DNA from: Streptomyces roseochromogenus subsp. oscitans DS 12.976
Lineage (GTDB): Bacteria > Actinomycetota > Actinomycetes > Streptomycetales > Streptomycetaceae
Direction of reading: 5' to 3'
NCBI RefSeq assembly: GCF_000497445.1
Contig: NZ_CM002285.1
Coordinates: 6,901,694 to 6,965,693, forward strand
DNA: 64,000 nt
Part shown: positions 8,842-17,335 of the stretch, one piece after another
Numbering within the stretch: position 1 is the stretch's first letter
Layout of the letters: every line of letters begins with the position of its first letter
Translations under genes and position numbers: made by a program
Notes under the pieces: generated by a model
The model's input: only the letters and a program-made list of their open reading frames with translations
The model's database searches: none
Told to the model about the DNA's origin: nothing

Positions 8842-9918
8842 ATGCGCGCAGCCGTACTGCACGAGATCGGCCAGGAAAAGCTGGAGGTCCACGACGACGT
8901 CGAGGCGGTGGGCTTCGGGCCCGGCAAGGTCAGGGTCCGGGTGCGGGCCACCGGGCTGTGCCACTCGGACCTGTCCGCGATGAGCGGCGTACTGCCGCAG
9001 CCCGCGCCGTTCGTGCCGGGCCACGAGGGTGCGGGCGAGATCCTCGAAGTAGGCGAAGGCGTACGGCACTTGAAGGCCGGCGACCGGGTCGTCCTGTGCT
9101 GGCTGCCCGCCTGCGGTGCCTGTCCGGCCTGCAAGCGGGGCCAGACCCAGCTGTGCCTGGCCGGGTTCATGAACGCCGGCACCCCGAACTTCAAGCGCAC
9201 GAGCGGTGACGTCTTCGGCTTCGCGGGCACCGGCACCTTCGCCGAGGAGGTCGTGGTCGACGCCGGCTGCGCGGTGCCCATCCCGGAGGACGTGCCCTTC
9301 GACATCGCGGCGCTGATCGGCTGCGGGGTCACGACGGGCCTCGGTGCCGCGCTCAACACCGCCGATGTACAGGCCGGTTCGTCGGTCGCCGTCATCGGGT
9401 GCGGGGGTGTCGGGATCTCGGCTGTACAGGGGGCCCGGCTCAAGGGCGCCGCCGAGATCGTCGCCGTCGACCCGGTCGCCTCCCGGCGCGAGTCCGCCCT
9501 CAGGTTCGGCGCCACGAAGGCGGTGTCACCGGACGAGCTGGCCGAGGCCAAGCAGCGGGTCACCGGCGGCGAGGGCTTCGACTACGTCTTCGAGGTCGTC
9601 GGCAGGTCGGCCACCGCCCGCACCGCCTACGAGAACACCCGGCGCGGCGGCACCCTCGTCGTGGTCGGCGCCGGCGCCATGGACGACTTCCTGCAGCTCA
9701 ACATGTTCGAGCTGTTCTTCGACGAGAAGCGCATCCTGCCGTCCATGTACGGCGGCGGCGATGTGCTGCGCTCCTACGAGCGCGCGATCGCCCTGTGGCG
9801 GGCCGGCCGTATCGACCTGGCGGGCCTGATCACCCACCGGGTCCAACTGGCCGAGATCAACGAGGCACTGGACCAGATGCGTACGGGGACGGCCCTGCGT
9901 ACGTGCATCGAGATCTGA
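8842..9918 (+). CDS. Zinc-dependent alcohol dehydrogenase (MDR family)
   Basis: The 358-residue medium-chain dehydrogenase oxidises an alcohol with NAD(P). Catalytic zinc ligands are in G-L-C-H-S-D and G-H-E-G-A-G. The four structural zinc cysteines are in C-W-L-P-A-C-G-A-C-P-A-C-K-R-G plus the C in Q-L-C. The Rossmann motif is G-C-G-G-V-G-I. The start at 8842 follows a strong GAGGGGAG. It lies 29 nt after the MaoC gene and 10 nt before the SDR, so it is co-transcribed. Overall it looks like the class III/mycothiol-dependent-like group, but its natural substrate here is likely an intermediate of the same acyl-CoA or steroid pathway. Confidence 0.92.
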   Translation: MRAAVLHEIGQEKLEVHDDVEAVGFGPGKVRVRVRATGLCHSDLSAMSGVLPQPAPFVPGHEGAGEILEVGEGVRHLKAGDRVVLCWLPACGACPACKRGQTQLCLAGFMNAGTPNFKRTSGDVFGFAGTGTFAEEVVVDAGCAVPIPEDVPFDIAALIGCGVTTGLGAALNTADVQAGSSVAVIGCGGVGISAVQGARLKGAAEIVAVDPVASRRESALRFGATKAVSPDELAEAKQRVTGGEGFDYVFEVVGRSATARTAYENTRRGGTLVVVGAGAMDDFLQLNMFELFFDEKRILPSMYGGGDVLRSYERAIALWRAGRIDLAGLITHRVQLAEINEALDQMRTGTALRTCIEI

Positions 9919-9928
9919 GGACCCGCCG

Positions 9929-10870
9929 ATGTCACTGCCACTTGAAGGGCTGTCCGCCGTCGTCACCGGCGCCGGACGCGGCCTCGGCCGGGCCGAGGCC
10001 CTGGAACTCGCCCGGCTGGGCGCGGCCGTCGTCGTCAACGACTACGGGCAGCCCGGGCGGGACGGGTCGGGGCAGGCCTCGGCCGGACCGGCCGAACAGG
10101 TCGCCGCTGAGATACGCGCCCAGGGCGGCCGGGCCCTCGCCCACACCGGAGACGTCGCCGACTTCCAGCAGGCCCGGGAACTCGTACAGTTGGCCGTCGC
10201 CGAGTTCGGCAAGCTGGACATCCTCGTCAACAACGCGGGCATCCTGCGTGACCGCATGGTCTTCTCGATGACCGAGGACGAGTGGGACTCGGTGATCCGC
10301 GTCCATCTCAAGGGCCACTTCAACACCACCCGCTTCGCCGCCGCACACTGGCGGGAGCGGTCCAAGGCGGCCGGCGGAGAGGAGGTCTACGGGCGGATCG
10401 TGAACACCTCCTCGGAGGCGTTCCTCGCCGGTTCCGCGGGCCAGCCCAACTACGCGGCCGCGAAAGGCGGCATCGTCGGGCTGACCACCTCCACGGCCCT
10501 CGCCCTCGCCAAGTACGGCGTCACGGCCAACGCGATCTGCCCGCGCGCCCGGACCCGGATGACCGAGGACGTGTTCGCCGGCTTCCAGCTGCCGGACGAG
10601 GGCCTGGACCCGCTGTCCCCCGGGCATGTCGCCCCGCTCGTCGGCTATCTGGCCGCACCGGCCGCCGCCCGGATCAACGGCCAGCTGCTCGTCGTGCACG
10701 GCGGCATGGTCGCGATCGTGGAACGGCCGCGGGTGCGGGCCAAGTTCGACAGCAAGCAGGAGACGTTCACGTACGACGAACTCGACGCGCTGCTCACCCC
10801 GCACTACGCGGGCCTGCCGCCGGGGGAGACCTTCGCGGCGGCGGAGGTGCTGGGGCTGAAACGCGGGTGA
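9929..10870 (+). CDS. Short-chain dehydrogenase, MFE-2-like (3R)-hydroxyacyl-CoA dehydrogenase
   Basis: The 313-residue SDR carries the cofactor motif T-G-A-G-R-G-L-G, the N-N-A-G motif, and the catalytic S (N-T-S-S-E-A) with Y-A-A-A-K. The extended N-V-N-D-Y/V-V-N-D-Y-G pattern after strand two and the length beyond 300 residues are as in the dehydrogenase domain of peroxisomal multifunctional enzyme 2. With the MaoC-type hydratase upstream, this pair would perform hydration and (3R)-specific oxidation. It is the last gene of the operon, followed by a strong hairpin. Confidence 0.92.
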   Translation: MSLPLEGLSAVVTGAGRGLGRAEALELARLGAAVVVNDYGQPGRDGSGQASAGPAEQVAAEIRAQGGRALAHTGDVADFQQARELVQLAVAEFGKLDILVNNAGILRDRMVFSMTEDEWDSVIRVHLKGHFNTTRFAAAHWRERSKAAGGEEVYGRIVNTSSEAFLAGSAGQPNYAAAKGGIVGLTTSTALALAKYGVTANAICPRARTRMTEDVFAGFQLPDEGLDPLSPGHVAPLVGYLAAPAAARINGQLLVVHGGMVAIVERPRVRAKFDSKQETFTYDELDALLTPHYAGLPPGETFAAAEVLGLKRG

Positions 10871-10877
10871 GGAAAAG

Positions 10878-10914
10878 GGAGGAGGGGGCGCCCACACGGG
10901 GCGCCCCCTCCTCC
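10878..10914. terminator. Bidirectional hairpin terminator
   Basis: A perfect 16-bp GC-rich stem with a 5-base loop lies between the convergent SDR gene and the small minus-strand gene, so it could end both transcripts. There is no long T-run, as is common in streptomycetes. Confidence 0.75.
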
Positions 10915-10924
10915 GTTACGACCG

Positions 10925-11083
10925 TCAGGCGGCCGCCTCCGCGGTCTCCGCCGCAGGCTTGCGGTGCCGGCCGTGCGGAGATGCCTCGCTCTCCTGGGCC
11001 GCGACCGGCCCCCGGTGCCGGCCGTGGCCGGCAGCCTCGGAAGAGTCGGCAGACAGTTGCTCCGTCGTGCTGGTGTCGCTCAT
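10925..11083 (-). CDS. Small hypothetical protein with two G-R-H-R motifs
   Basis: This 52-residue reading frame starts at an ATG with GGGGTGA about 9 nt upstream and ends just before the terminator. It begins M-S-D-T-S-T-T-E-Q-L, is rich in S, E and A, and contains two similar blocks, G-H-G-R-H-R-G-P and P-H-G-R-H-R-K-P, spaced by about 20 residues. There is no signal peptide or membrane helix. The pattern of an acidic leader followed by repeated short cores is compatible with a modified peptide precursor or a nucleic-acid-binding peptide, but nothing around it is a modification enzyme. Function unknown. Confidence 0.6.
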   Translation of the reverse strand: MSDTSTTEQLSADSSEAAGHGRHRGPVAAQESEASPHGRHRKPAAETAEAAA

Positions 11084-11178
11084 CGGACGTATTCACCCCG
11101 TCACATGATCTTTCGTACAGCCGGGCGAGTGTAACCGGCGCACCACCGGCCGAATCCAGGCGCACACGCCAACCGGCA

Positions 11179-12642
11179 CTAGTTCGTTACAAGACGTCCC
11201 AGAGGTGCTTGCTGCAACGGCACCGGACGCGCCACGACCGGCTCCGGAGCCTCCGGTTCCAGCCCATCCGGAGCCCTCTGTTCCACACTATCCGGGGTCT
11301 TCTGCGTGCAGGCCTCCGGGGTGTTCTGCGTGCCGGCCTCCGGGGCTTTCCGCCCCCCAGCCTCCGGGGCTTTCCGCCCCCCAGCCTCCGCACCCCTCCA
11401 AGCCACGGCCTCCGGAGCCCTCCCCTCCACAGGCTCCACCGGCTCCCCGGGCTCCGGAGGGTCCGGTTCCGTCGGCTGCCACGATGCCGCGGGCGCCCCG
11501 GCAGCCGTGCCGTCCCGGACCGGACCCTCCAGACCCGCCTCCCCCGGTCCCCCCGACCCCCCGGTTCCCCCCGGAGCCGCGGCGGTCCTGCTCCCCGCGG
11601 CCCCCGTGCCCCCCGTCTCCCCGGGCACCGTCAGCTCCGTCACGCCGCACGGAGTCTCCTCCGTGGCGCACGGCAGCCGCAGCACCCCGTCCCGTGTCCA
11701 CAGCCCGGCCCCGGCCAGCCACCCCGCGGGCGCCGGGAGGTAGTTCACCTGCCTGCCGGCCGGCCGCCAGATGCCCACCCAGCTGCCGAACGGCCCCTCG
11801 ACGCGCAGCGCCACCGCGCAGTTCTCCGGCGTCAGCACCTGCTCGGGCTGGATCGCGAACGGCGTCACCGCGCAGTCCGGCACCCGCAGACTCTCCGGGA
11901 AGCGCACCGGCAGGGTGCTGCCGAGCACGCCCCAACCCAATCGTTCCTGCCCCGGCGAGGGCGCGTCGGAGGAGATGAGCAGCAGTCCGCTGTCGGGGTC
12001 GGCGAGCAGCAGCCGGTCGGCGCTCCCGGCCGCGATCTGCAGCAACGGCGAGACCTCCGCGCGCTCCAGGTCCACCACGACCGTCTTGACCGGCCCGCCG
12101 GCCGGCTCCCGGTCCAGCGCCAGCATCCGCCCCGCGCGATCCAGCCAGACCCCGCCCGAACAGCGCCCCGGCACCTCCGCGAGCCGCTCAGGACCGAACG
12201 CCCCGCCCGCCACCAGCCAGACCACGCTGGAGCGCGGTCCGACGGCGAGGGCGTAGGCCCGCGCGCCGCCCGGTGCGGGCGGCAGCAGCGTGAGCCGGGC
12301 GCCGGGCTCGGGGCACTCCACCGCGCCCAGCGGCAGCTCGCCGGTGCCGGGACCGGTCGGATACAGCAGGGCGAAGAGGTGCCGCCGCTCCACCAGCCGG
12401 TGGATCAGCACCCGGCCGTCGGACAGCGGCTGCACCTCGGTGCCGGGCTCCTCCGGCTGGTTGCCGGGCAGCGGCACCGCGTACGGCTCGGGACCGTCCA
12501 GCGTCCAGCGCTCCGGGAACCAGCAGTCACCGGCCGGCGCCAGCCGGGCGGCGTAGGCCCCGTCCGTCGTGATGGCGCACCCCGTCCCCGGCGCGCCGTC
12601 GTCCTCGCCGGTGGAGGGGGGTTCGATCGCACAGGCCGTCAT
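11179..12642 (-). CDS. Hypothetical protein with beta-propeller-like body and repetitive proline-rich tail
   Basis: This is a 487-residue protein starting at the ATG at 12642 (GGAGGT 9 nt upstream). Residues about 20-330 show recurring short strands with W, G and D (for example S-G-L-L-L-I-S-S-D and G-G-V-W-L-D-R-A-G) that suggest a propeller-type fold. The last 130 residues are low complexity: G/T/A-rich, then tandem copies of a K-A-P-E-A-G-G-R-like unit. No signal peptide or membrane helix is evident. The body has the codon bias of a real gene. It diverges from the NIF3-family gene. Function unknown. Confidence 0.75.
   Translation of the reverse strand: MTACAIEPPSTGEDDGAPGTGCAITTDGAYAARLAPAGDCWFPERWTLDGPEPYAVPLPGNQPEEPGTEVQPLSDGRVLIHRLVERRHLFALLYPTGPGTGELPLGAVECPEPGARLTLLPPAPGGARAYALAVGPRSSVVWLVAGGAFGPERLAEVPGRCSGGVWLDRAGRMLALDREPAGGPVKTVVVDLERAEVSPLLQIAAGSADRLLLADPDSGLLLISSDAPSPGQERLGWGVLGSTLPVRFPESLRVPDCAVTPFAIQPEQVLTPENCAVALRVEGPFGSWVGIWRPAGRQVNYLPAPAGWLAGAGLWTRDGVLRLPCATEETPCGVTELTVPGETGGTGAAGSRTAAAPGGTGGSGGPGEAGLEGPVRDGTAAGAPAASWQPTEPDPPEPGEPVEPVEGRAPEAVAWRGAEAGGRKAPEAGGRKAPEAGTQNTPEACTQKTPDSVEQRAPDGLEPEAPEPVVARPVPLQQAPLGRLVTN
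11284..11388. repeat. Tandem 24-bp coding repeat
   Basis: Two identical 24-bp units occupy 11337-11360 and 11361-11384, and two or three degraded copies lie on the left side. They encode the K-A-P-E-A-G-G-R tail units of the hypothetical protein and point to slippage-driven expansion. Confidence 0.85.
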
Positions 12643-12830
12643 CGTTCGGTCACCTCCGGCGACGAAGCTAGTTTTCGCACGCACAGGCGTGGGATCGGCC
12701 GACGGCGGCTTCACACATACGGGTGGCGCAGAAGCGATTCGCCTGAGGAAACCGGGACCTTTGTGCTGAGCGGGATCAGAGCCGTCGGATGCGGTACGGC
12801 CGCGCGGACCAGCCAGGTAGCCTTTCCCTC

Positions 12831-13682
12831 GTGCCCCGTCTGTCTGAAGTCATCGCCGCGCTGGAGAACCTGTGGCCCGCCGAGCGGGCCGAGTCCTGGG
12901 ACGCGGTCGGCACGGTCGTGGGCGACCCCGACCAGGCGGTCACCCGGGTCCTGTTCGCCGTCGATCCGGTGCGGGACATCGTCGACGAGGCGGTGAAGCT
13001 GGGCGCCGACCTGCTGGTCACCCACCACCCGCTCTATTTGCGGGGGACGACCACGGTCGCGGCGAGCCACTTCAAGGGCCGGGTGGTCCACACCCTGATC
13101 AAGAACGACATCGCCCTGCACGTAGCCCACACCAACGCGGACACGGCGGATCCGGGTGTCTCGGACGCCCTCGCGGGCGCGCTCGACCTGCGTGTCGTAC
13201 GACCGCTGGTCCCGGACCCCACCGATCCGGCGGGCCGCCGGGGCCTGGGCAGGGTGTGCGAACTGGACCACCCGGTGACCGTCCGCGAGCTGGCCGCGCG
13301 CGCCGCCGAGCGGCTGCCCGCCACCGCCCAGGGCATCCGGGTGGCCGGCGACCCCGAGGCCGTCGTCCGCACGGTCGCGGTCAGCGGCGGCTCCGGCGAC
13401 AGCCTCTTCGACGAGGTCCGGGCGGCCGGCGTCGACGCCTTCCTCACCGCCGACCTGCGCCACCATCCGGCCAGCGAGGCGGTCGCCCACAGCCCCCTCG
13501 CGCTGCTCGACGCGGCGCACTGGGCCACCGAGTGGCCCTGGTGCGAGCTGGCCGCAGCCCAGCTCGACGAGATCTCCGACCGCCACGGCTGGGACCTCCG
13601 GGTCCATGTCTCCAAGACGGTCACCGACCCCTGGACCGCCCACGCGGCGTCCAGTACGACACCTGCAGGAGCCCCCAACTGA
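12831..13682 (+). CDS. NIF3/YbgI-family dinuclear metal-binding protein
   Basis: The 283-residue protein belongs to the NIF3 family (once called GTP cyclohydrolase I type 2), hexameric proteins with a two-metal centre of uncertain reaction. Metal ligands are visible in V-T-H-H-P-L-Y and in H-T-N-A-D near the N-terminus, and in the C-terminal A-D-L-R-H-H and H-W-A-T-E segments. The GTG at 12831 gives the usual M/V-P-R-L-S-E-V-I-A-A-L-E start. The stop overlaps the following gene by 3 nt (CTGA), so the zinc-ribbon protein is translationally coupled. I remember this gene pair, followed by RNase H, as conserved in Streptomyces. Confidence 0.93.
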   Translation: MPRLSEVIAALENLWPAERAESWDAVGTVVGDPDQAVTRVLFAVDPVRDIVDEAVKLGADLLVTHHPLYLRGTTTVAASHFKGRVVHTLIKNDIALHVAHTNADTADPGVSDALAGALDLRVVRPLVPDPTDPAGRRGLGRVCELDHPVTVRELAARAAERLPATAQGIRVAGDPEAVVRTVAVSGGSGDSLFDEVRAAGVDAFLTADLRHHPASEAVAHSPLALLDAAHWATEWPWCELAAAQLDEISDRHGWDLRVHVSKTVTDPWTAHAASSTTPAGAPN

Positions 13683-14422
13683 ACGCCGCGCCCGCCGACC
13701 AGATCCGACTCCTCGACGTCCAGGCCCTCGACGTCCGCCTGCAGCAGCTCGCGCACAAGCGGAAGTCGCTGCCGGAGCACGCCGAGATCGACACGCTGAA
13801 CAAGGACCTCACACAGCTGCGGGACCTGCTCGTGGCCGCGCAGACCGAGGAGAGCGACACCGCCCGCGAGCAGACCAAGGCCGAGCAGGACGTGGACCAG
13901 GTGCGCCAGCGCGCCGCCCGCGACCAGCAGCGCCTGGACTCCGGCGCGGTCACCTCGCCGAAGGACCTGGCCAACCTCCAGCACGAGATCGTCTCCCTCG
14001 CCAAGCGCCAGGGCGACCTGGAGGACGTCGTCCTGGAGGTCATGGAGCGCCGCGAGTCCGCGCAGGAGCGGGTCAATGAACTGACCGAGCGGGTCGCCTC
14101 GGTCCAGTCGAAGATCGACGACGCGAGCGCCCGCCGGAACTCGGCCTTCGAGGAGATCGACGGCGAGGCGGCGACGGTGACGAAGGAGCGCGAGATCGTG
14201 GCGGCCGCGATCCCCGCCGACCTGCTCAAGCTCTACGACAAGCTGCGCGAGCAGCAGGGCGGCATCGGTGCGGCCAAGCTGTACGCCCGCACCTGCCAGG
14301 GCTGCCGGCAGGAGCTGGCGATCACCGAGCTGAGCGAGATCCGCGCGGCGGCGCCGGACACCGTGGTGCGCTGCGAGAACTGCCGCCGCATCCTGGTGCG
14401 TACGGCCGAGTCGGGTCTGTAG
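13679..14422 (+). CDS. C4 zinc-ribbon coiled-coil protein, CTG start
   Basis: The 247-residue protein is a long helical coiled coil (about residues 25-190, heptad-like L/Q/E/R spacing) ending in a zinc ribbon with C-Q-G-C and C-E-N-C. It is the CsdB/FlgN-like actinobacterial family of unknown exact role, proposed to bind nucleic acid or protein. The start appears to be CTG at 13679: AGGAG lies 7 nt upstream, it overlaps the NIF3 stop, and no ATG or GTG gives the conserved N-A-A-P-A-D-Q-I-R-L-L-D-V-Q N-terminus. It is followed by the RNase HI gene in the same operon. Confidence 0.9.
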   Translation: MNAAPADQIRLLDVQALDVRLQQLAHKRKSLPEHAEIDTLNKDLTQLRDLLVAAQTEESDTAREQTKAEQDVDQVRQRAARDQQRLDSGAVTSPKDLANLQHEIVSLAKRQGDLEDVVLEVMERRESAQERVNELTERVASVQSKIDDASARRNSAFEEIDGEAATVTKEREIVAAAIPADLLKLYDKLREQQGGIGAAKLYARTCQGCRQELAITELSEIRAAAPDTVVRCENCRRILVRTAESGL

Positions 14423-14454
14423 GTCTGTAGGTCTGTGGACAAGGGGCTTGTCGG

Positions 14455-15636
14455 GTGCGGGAGTTCATTGTCGAGGCGGACGGCGGCTCGCGGGGCAACC
14501 CCGGGCCGGCCGGCTACGGCGCGGTGGTCAGCGACGCGGCGACGGGGGAGACGCTGACCGAGCTGGCCGAGTACATCGGTGTCGCCACCAACAACGTGGC
14601 CGAGTACCGGGGTCTGCTGGCGGGCCTGCGCGCCGCCCACACCCTGGACCCGGCCGCCATGGTCCACGTCCGCATGGACTCCAAGCTGGTCATCGAGCAG
14701 ATGTCGGGCCGCTGGAAGATCAAACACCCCGACATGAAACCCCTGGCGACGGAGTCGAGGTCGGTCTTCCCGCCCGACCAGGTCACGTACGAGTGGATCC
14801 CCCGCGAACAGAACAAACACGCGGACCGCTTGGCGAACGAGGCGATGGACGCGGGGGCGAGGGGAGACCAGTGGTCCGCGACTGCGGGCAGTCGTACCGC
14901 TGGGGCGGCGCCCGTCCCGCAGACAGCGGCACCTCAGAGCGAGCAGCGCCCTGCCAGCCCCGACGAGGAGCACCGCGCAACGCCGGGCTGGAGCAGCGCG
15001 CCGGACCTCGGCGCACCCGCCACCTTCGTCCTCCTCCGCCACGGCGAAACCCCGCTCACCCCCCAGAAGCGCTTCTCGGGCAGCGGTGGCACCGACCCCT
15101 CCCTCTCCACCGCCGGCCGCGAACAGGCCCACCGAGTCGCGGAGGCACTCGCCAGGCGCGGCACCATCCAGACCATCCTCGCCTCCCCCCTCACCCGCAC
15201 CCGCGAAACCGCCGCCGTCGTCGCGACCCGCCTCGGTCTCGACGTCACGATCGAAGACGGCCTGCGCGAGACGGACTTCGGCGCCTGGGAGGGCCTCACC
15301 TTCGGCGAGGTCCGCGACCGTCACCCCGACGACCTGAACGCCTGGCTGGCCGACCCGGAGGCCCACCCCACCGGCGGCGGCGAGAGCTTCGCCGAGACGG
15401 CCACCCGGATCGCCGCCACCCGCGACAAGCTGGTCGCCGCCTACGCGGGCCGCACGGTCCTGCTGGTCACGCACGTCACCCCGATCAAGACCTTCGTCCG
15501 CCTCGCCCTGGGCGCCCCACCCGAGTCCCTGTTCCGCATGGAACTCTCGGCGGCCTCCCTGTCGGCGGTGGCATACTACGCGGACGGCAACGCGAGCGTC
15601 CGGCTCTTCAACGACACGTCCCACCTGCGTCCCTGA
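14455..15636 (+). CDS. rnhC: Bifunctional RNase HI / histidine acid phosphatase
   Basis: The 393-residue fusion has an N-terminal RNase HI domain (residues 1-140, D9 in V-E-A-D-G-G-S-R-G-N-P, E in A-E-Y-R-G, D in R-M-D-S-K, D in H-A-D-R-L) that degrades RNA in RNA:DNA hybrids. A charged linker leads to a C-terminal histidine-phosphatase domain (from about residue 185, R195-H196-G-E, second histidine in T-H-V-T-P) of the CobC/phosphoglycerate-mutase type. This fusion is known from actinobacteria, including Mycobacterium tuberculosis Rv2228c and Streptomyces coelicolor. The phosphatase domain there can act in alpha-ribazole phosphate removal. The start is GTG, 33 nt after the zinc-ribbon gene. 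Confidence 0.95.
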   Translation: MREFIVEADGGSRGNPGPAGYGAVVSDAATGETLTELAEYIGVATNNVAEYRGLLAGLRAAHTLDPAAMVHVRMDSKLVIEQMSGRWKIKHPDMKPLATESRSVFPPDQVTYEWIPREQNKHADRLANEAMDAGARGDQWSATAGSRTAGAAPVPQTAAPQSEQRPASPDEEHRATPGWSSAPDLGAPATFVLLRHGETPLTPQKRFSGSGGTDPSLSTAGREQAHRVAEALARRGTIQTILASPLTRTRETAAVVATRLGLDVTIEDGLRETDFGAWEGLTFGEVRDRHPDDLNAWLADPEAHPTGGGESFAETATRIAATRDKLVAAYAGRTVLLVTHVTPIKTFVRLALGAPPESLFRMELSAASLSAVAYYADGNASVRLFNDTSHLRP

Positions 15637-15643
15637 ACCCGGG

Positions 15644-15688
15644 CGTCCCCGGTGTCCCCGGCGTCCCCGGTGTCCCGGCATCCCCGGC
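15644..15688. repeat. 9-bp tandem repeat between rnhC and KDPG aldolase gene
   Basis: About five imperfect copies of a GTCCCCGGT-like unit fill the gap between the two convergent genes. It is likely a slippage product, with no clear hairpin. Confidence 0.7.
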
Positions 15689-15691
15689 TTT

Positions 15692-16372
15692 TCAGACGTT
15701 CTCTGTGGCCCCGTCGAGCCGTGCGGCGCCCCGCGCCAGCTCCTCGATCCGCGCCCAGTCCCCGGCGGCCACCGCGTCCGCCGGGGCCATCCAACTGCCG
15801 CCCACGCAGCCGACGTTGGGCAGCGATAGATACTCCGGCGCGTTCGCCGGAACGATCCCACCCGTGGGACAGAAGCGAGCCTGTGGCAACGGCCCGGCCA
15901 GTGACCGCAGATACGCCGTGCCGCCCGCCGCCTGCGCCGGGAAGAACTTCATCTCCCGCACCCCGCGCTCCAGCAGCGCCACGACCTCCGAGGCGGTCGA
16001 CACCCCGGGCAGGAACGGCATCCCGGACCCGCGCATCGCCTCCAGCAGGGCGGCCGTCCACCCGGGGCTGACCAGGAACCGCGCCCCCGCCGCCGCACAC
16101 GCGCCGACCTGTTCCGGCGTGATCACCGTGCCCGCGCCGACCACGGCCTGCGGCACCTCGGCGGCGATCGCCCGGATCGCGTCCAGCGCCGCCGGTGTCC
16201 TGAGCGTCACCTCGATCGCCGGCAGCCCGCCGGCCACCAGCGCCCGTGCCAGCGGTACGGCATCGGCGGCGCCGGAGACGACCACCACGGGCACGACGGG
16301 CGCGTGATCCGCGAGATCCAGCACCGAGGCAGGCGAGGACGAGGGCGAGGGCGAGGGCATCGGCGAGGTCAT
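15692..16372 (-). CDS. eda: 2-dehydro-3-deoxy-phosphogluconate (KDPG) aldolase
   Basis: The 226-residue class I aldolase splits 2-keto-3-deoxy-6-phosphogluconate into pyruvate and glyceraldehyde-3-phosphate. Catalytic E is in I-E-V-T-L-R-T, the Schiff-base lysine is K142 in R-E-M-K-F-F-P-A, and phosphate-binding G-A-G-T-V-I and P-T-G-G-I segments are present. A low-complexity S/P-rich N-terminus precedes the barrel, so the true start may be further in. No Entner-Doudoroff dehydratase gene is adjacent, so it may serve a hexuronate or galactonate route. Confidence 0.93.
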   Translation of the reverse strand: MTSPMPSPSPSSSPASVLDLADHAPVVPVVVVSGAADAVPLARALVAGGLPAIEVTLRTPAALDAIRAIAAEVPQAVVGAGTVITPEQVGACAAAGARFLVSPGWTAALLEAMRGSGMPFLPGVSTASEVVALLERGVREMKFFPAQAAGGTAYLRSLAGPLPQARFCPTGGIVPANAPEYLSLPNVGCVGGSWMAPADAVAAGDWARIEELARGAARLDGATENV

Positions 16373-16434
16373 GTCGTCATCGTGCCCAGCTACTGCACTA
16401 CCCGCAACGACCGTTGCGCATACTGCAACGCGCC

Positions 16435-16473
16435 GTCCTCGTGGTCAGTCCTCGTGGTCAGTCCTCGTGGTCA
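16435..16473. repeat. Three exact 13-bp tandem repeats
   Basis: The unit GTCCTCGTGGTCA occurs three times without mismatch. The last copy includes the stop codon of yaaA, so expansion or contraction of the array would not alter the protein. Confidence 0.9.
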
Positions 16474-17262
16474 GTGAATCTCCTCCACCAGCACATCCAG
16501 CGACCACGCCTTGCCCGCCTTCCCCGGCGCCTCCGCCTCCACCTCGTATCCAAGGTCCCGCAGCGCCTCCACCAGCTCGGCCGGGTCCTTCGGCCTGACG
16601 CCCTCCGACAGCAGGCTCCGTACGATCCGCCCCTTCGTCGCCTTGTTGAAGTGGCTGACCACCTTCCGCGTCGGCGCGTGCAGCACCCGCACGGTCGCCG
16701 TCCGCCCCGCGACCTCACCCTTCGGCTTCCAGGCCGCCGCGTACGCCGAGGAACGCAGATCCAGCACCAGGCCGTCCCCGGCCGCCTCCGGCAGCACCTC
16801 GGCCATCGGTGCCCGCCAGTGCCCTGCCAGCGCGCCGAGCCCCGGCAGCTTCACGCCCATCGAGCAGCGGTAGGAGGGGATCCGGTCCGTCACGCGCACC
16901 GCGCCCCACAGTCCGGAGAACACCAGCAGCGAGCCGGCCGCGCGCTGCCGTGCCGCCGCGTCCAGGGTGGCCAGGCCGAGGGCGTCGTAGAGGACACCGG
17001 TGTAGATCTCGCCGGCGGGGCGGGCGCCGGCCGCCGGCAGGCCGGCGTTCTTCGCGACCTCGCCACGCAGCCCCTCGCTCAGCCCGAGCACCTCGCGCGC
17101 CTTCTCGTTCTGGTCGGGGTCCCCGCAGCACAGCGCGACCAGCTCGGTGAGGACGGCCTCGCGTGCGCCGGTGAGCCCCGGCAGGGACAGCGACCCGAGC
17201 TTCAGCGGGGCTCCCTCGCCCGAGTTCGCCTTGCCTTCCGAGGGCGGCAGCAGGACCAGCAC
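16471..17262 (-). CDS. yaaA: YaaA family peroxide-stress protein (UPF0246)
   Basis: The 263-residue protein carries the family hallmark L-L-P-P-S-E-G-K at the N-terminus and Y-x-G-V-L-Y-D-A, F-S-G-L-W-G and S-H-F-N-K-A-T-K-G segments. In Escherichia coli the homologue limits free iron during hydrogen peroxide stress and binds DNA with its conserved lysine and histidine residues. The start is GTG at 17262 with AAGGAG 8 nt upstream. It diverges from the RNB ribonuclease gene across a 73-bp gap. Confidence 0.93.
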   Translation of the reverse strand: MLVLLPPSEGKANSGEGAPLKLGSLSLPGLTGAREAVLTELVALCCGDPDQNEKAREVLGLSEGLRGEVAKNAGLPAAGARPAGEIYTGVLYDALGLATLDAAARQRAAGSLLVFSGLWGAVRVTDRIPSYRCSMGVKLPGLGALAGHWRAPMAEVLPEAAGDGLVLDLRSSAYAAAWKPKGEVAGRTATVRVLHAPTRKVVSHFNKATKGRIVRSLLSEGVRPKDPAELVEALRDLGYEVEAEAPGKAGKAWSLDVLVEEIH

Positions 17263-17335
17263 ACGTACTCCTTACGTAGACCTCCGCGACAGCGTACGGC
17301 GTGCCGCCGGTACGGCCGCGACCTACGCTCGCTGT

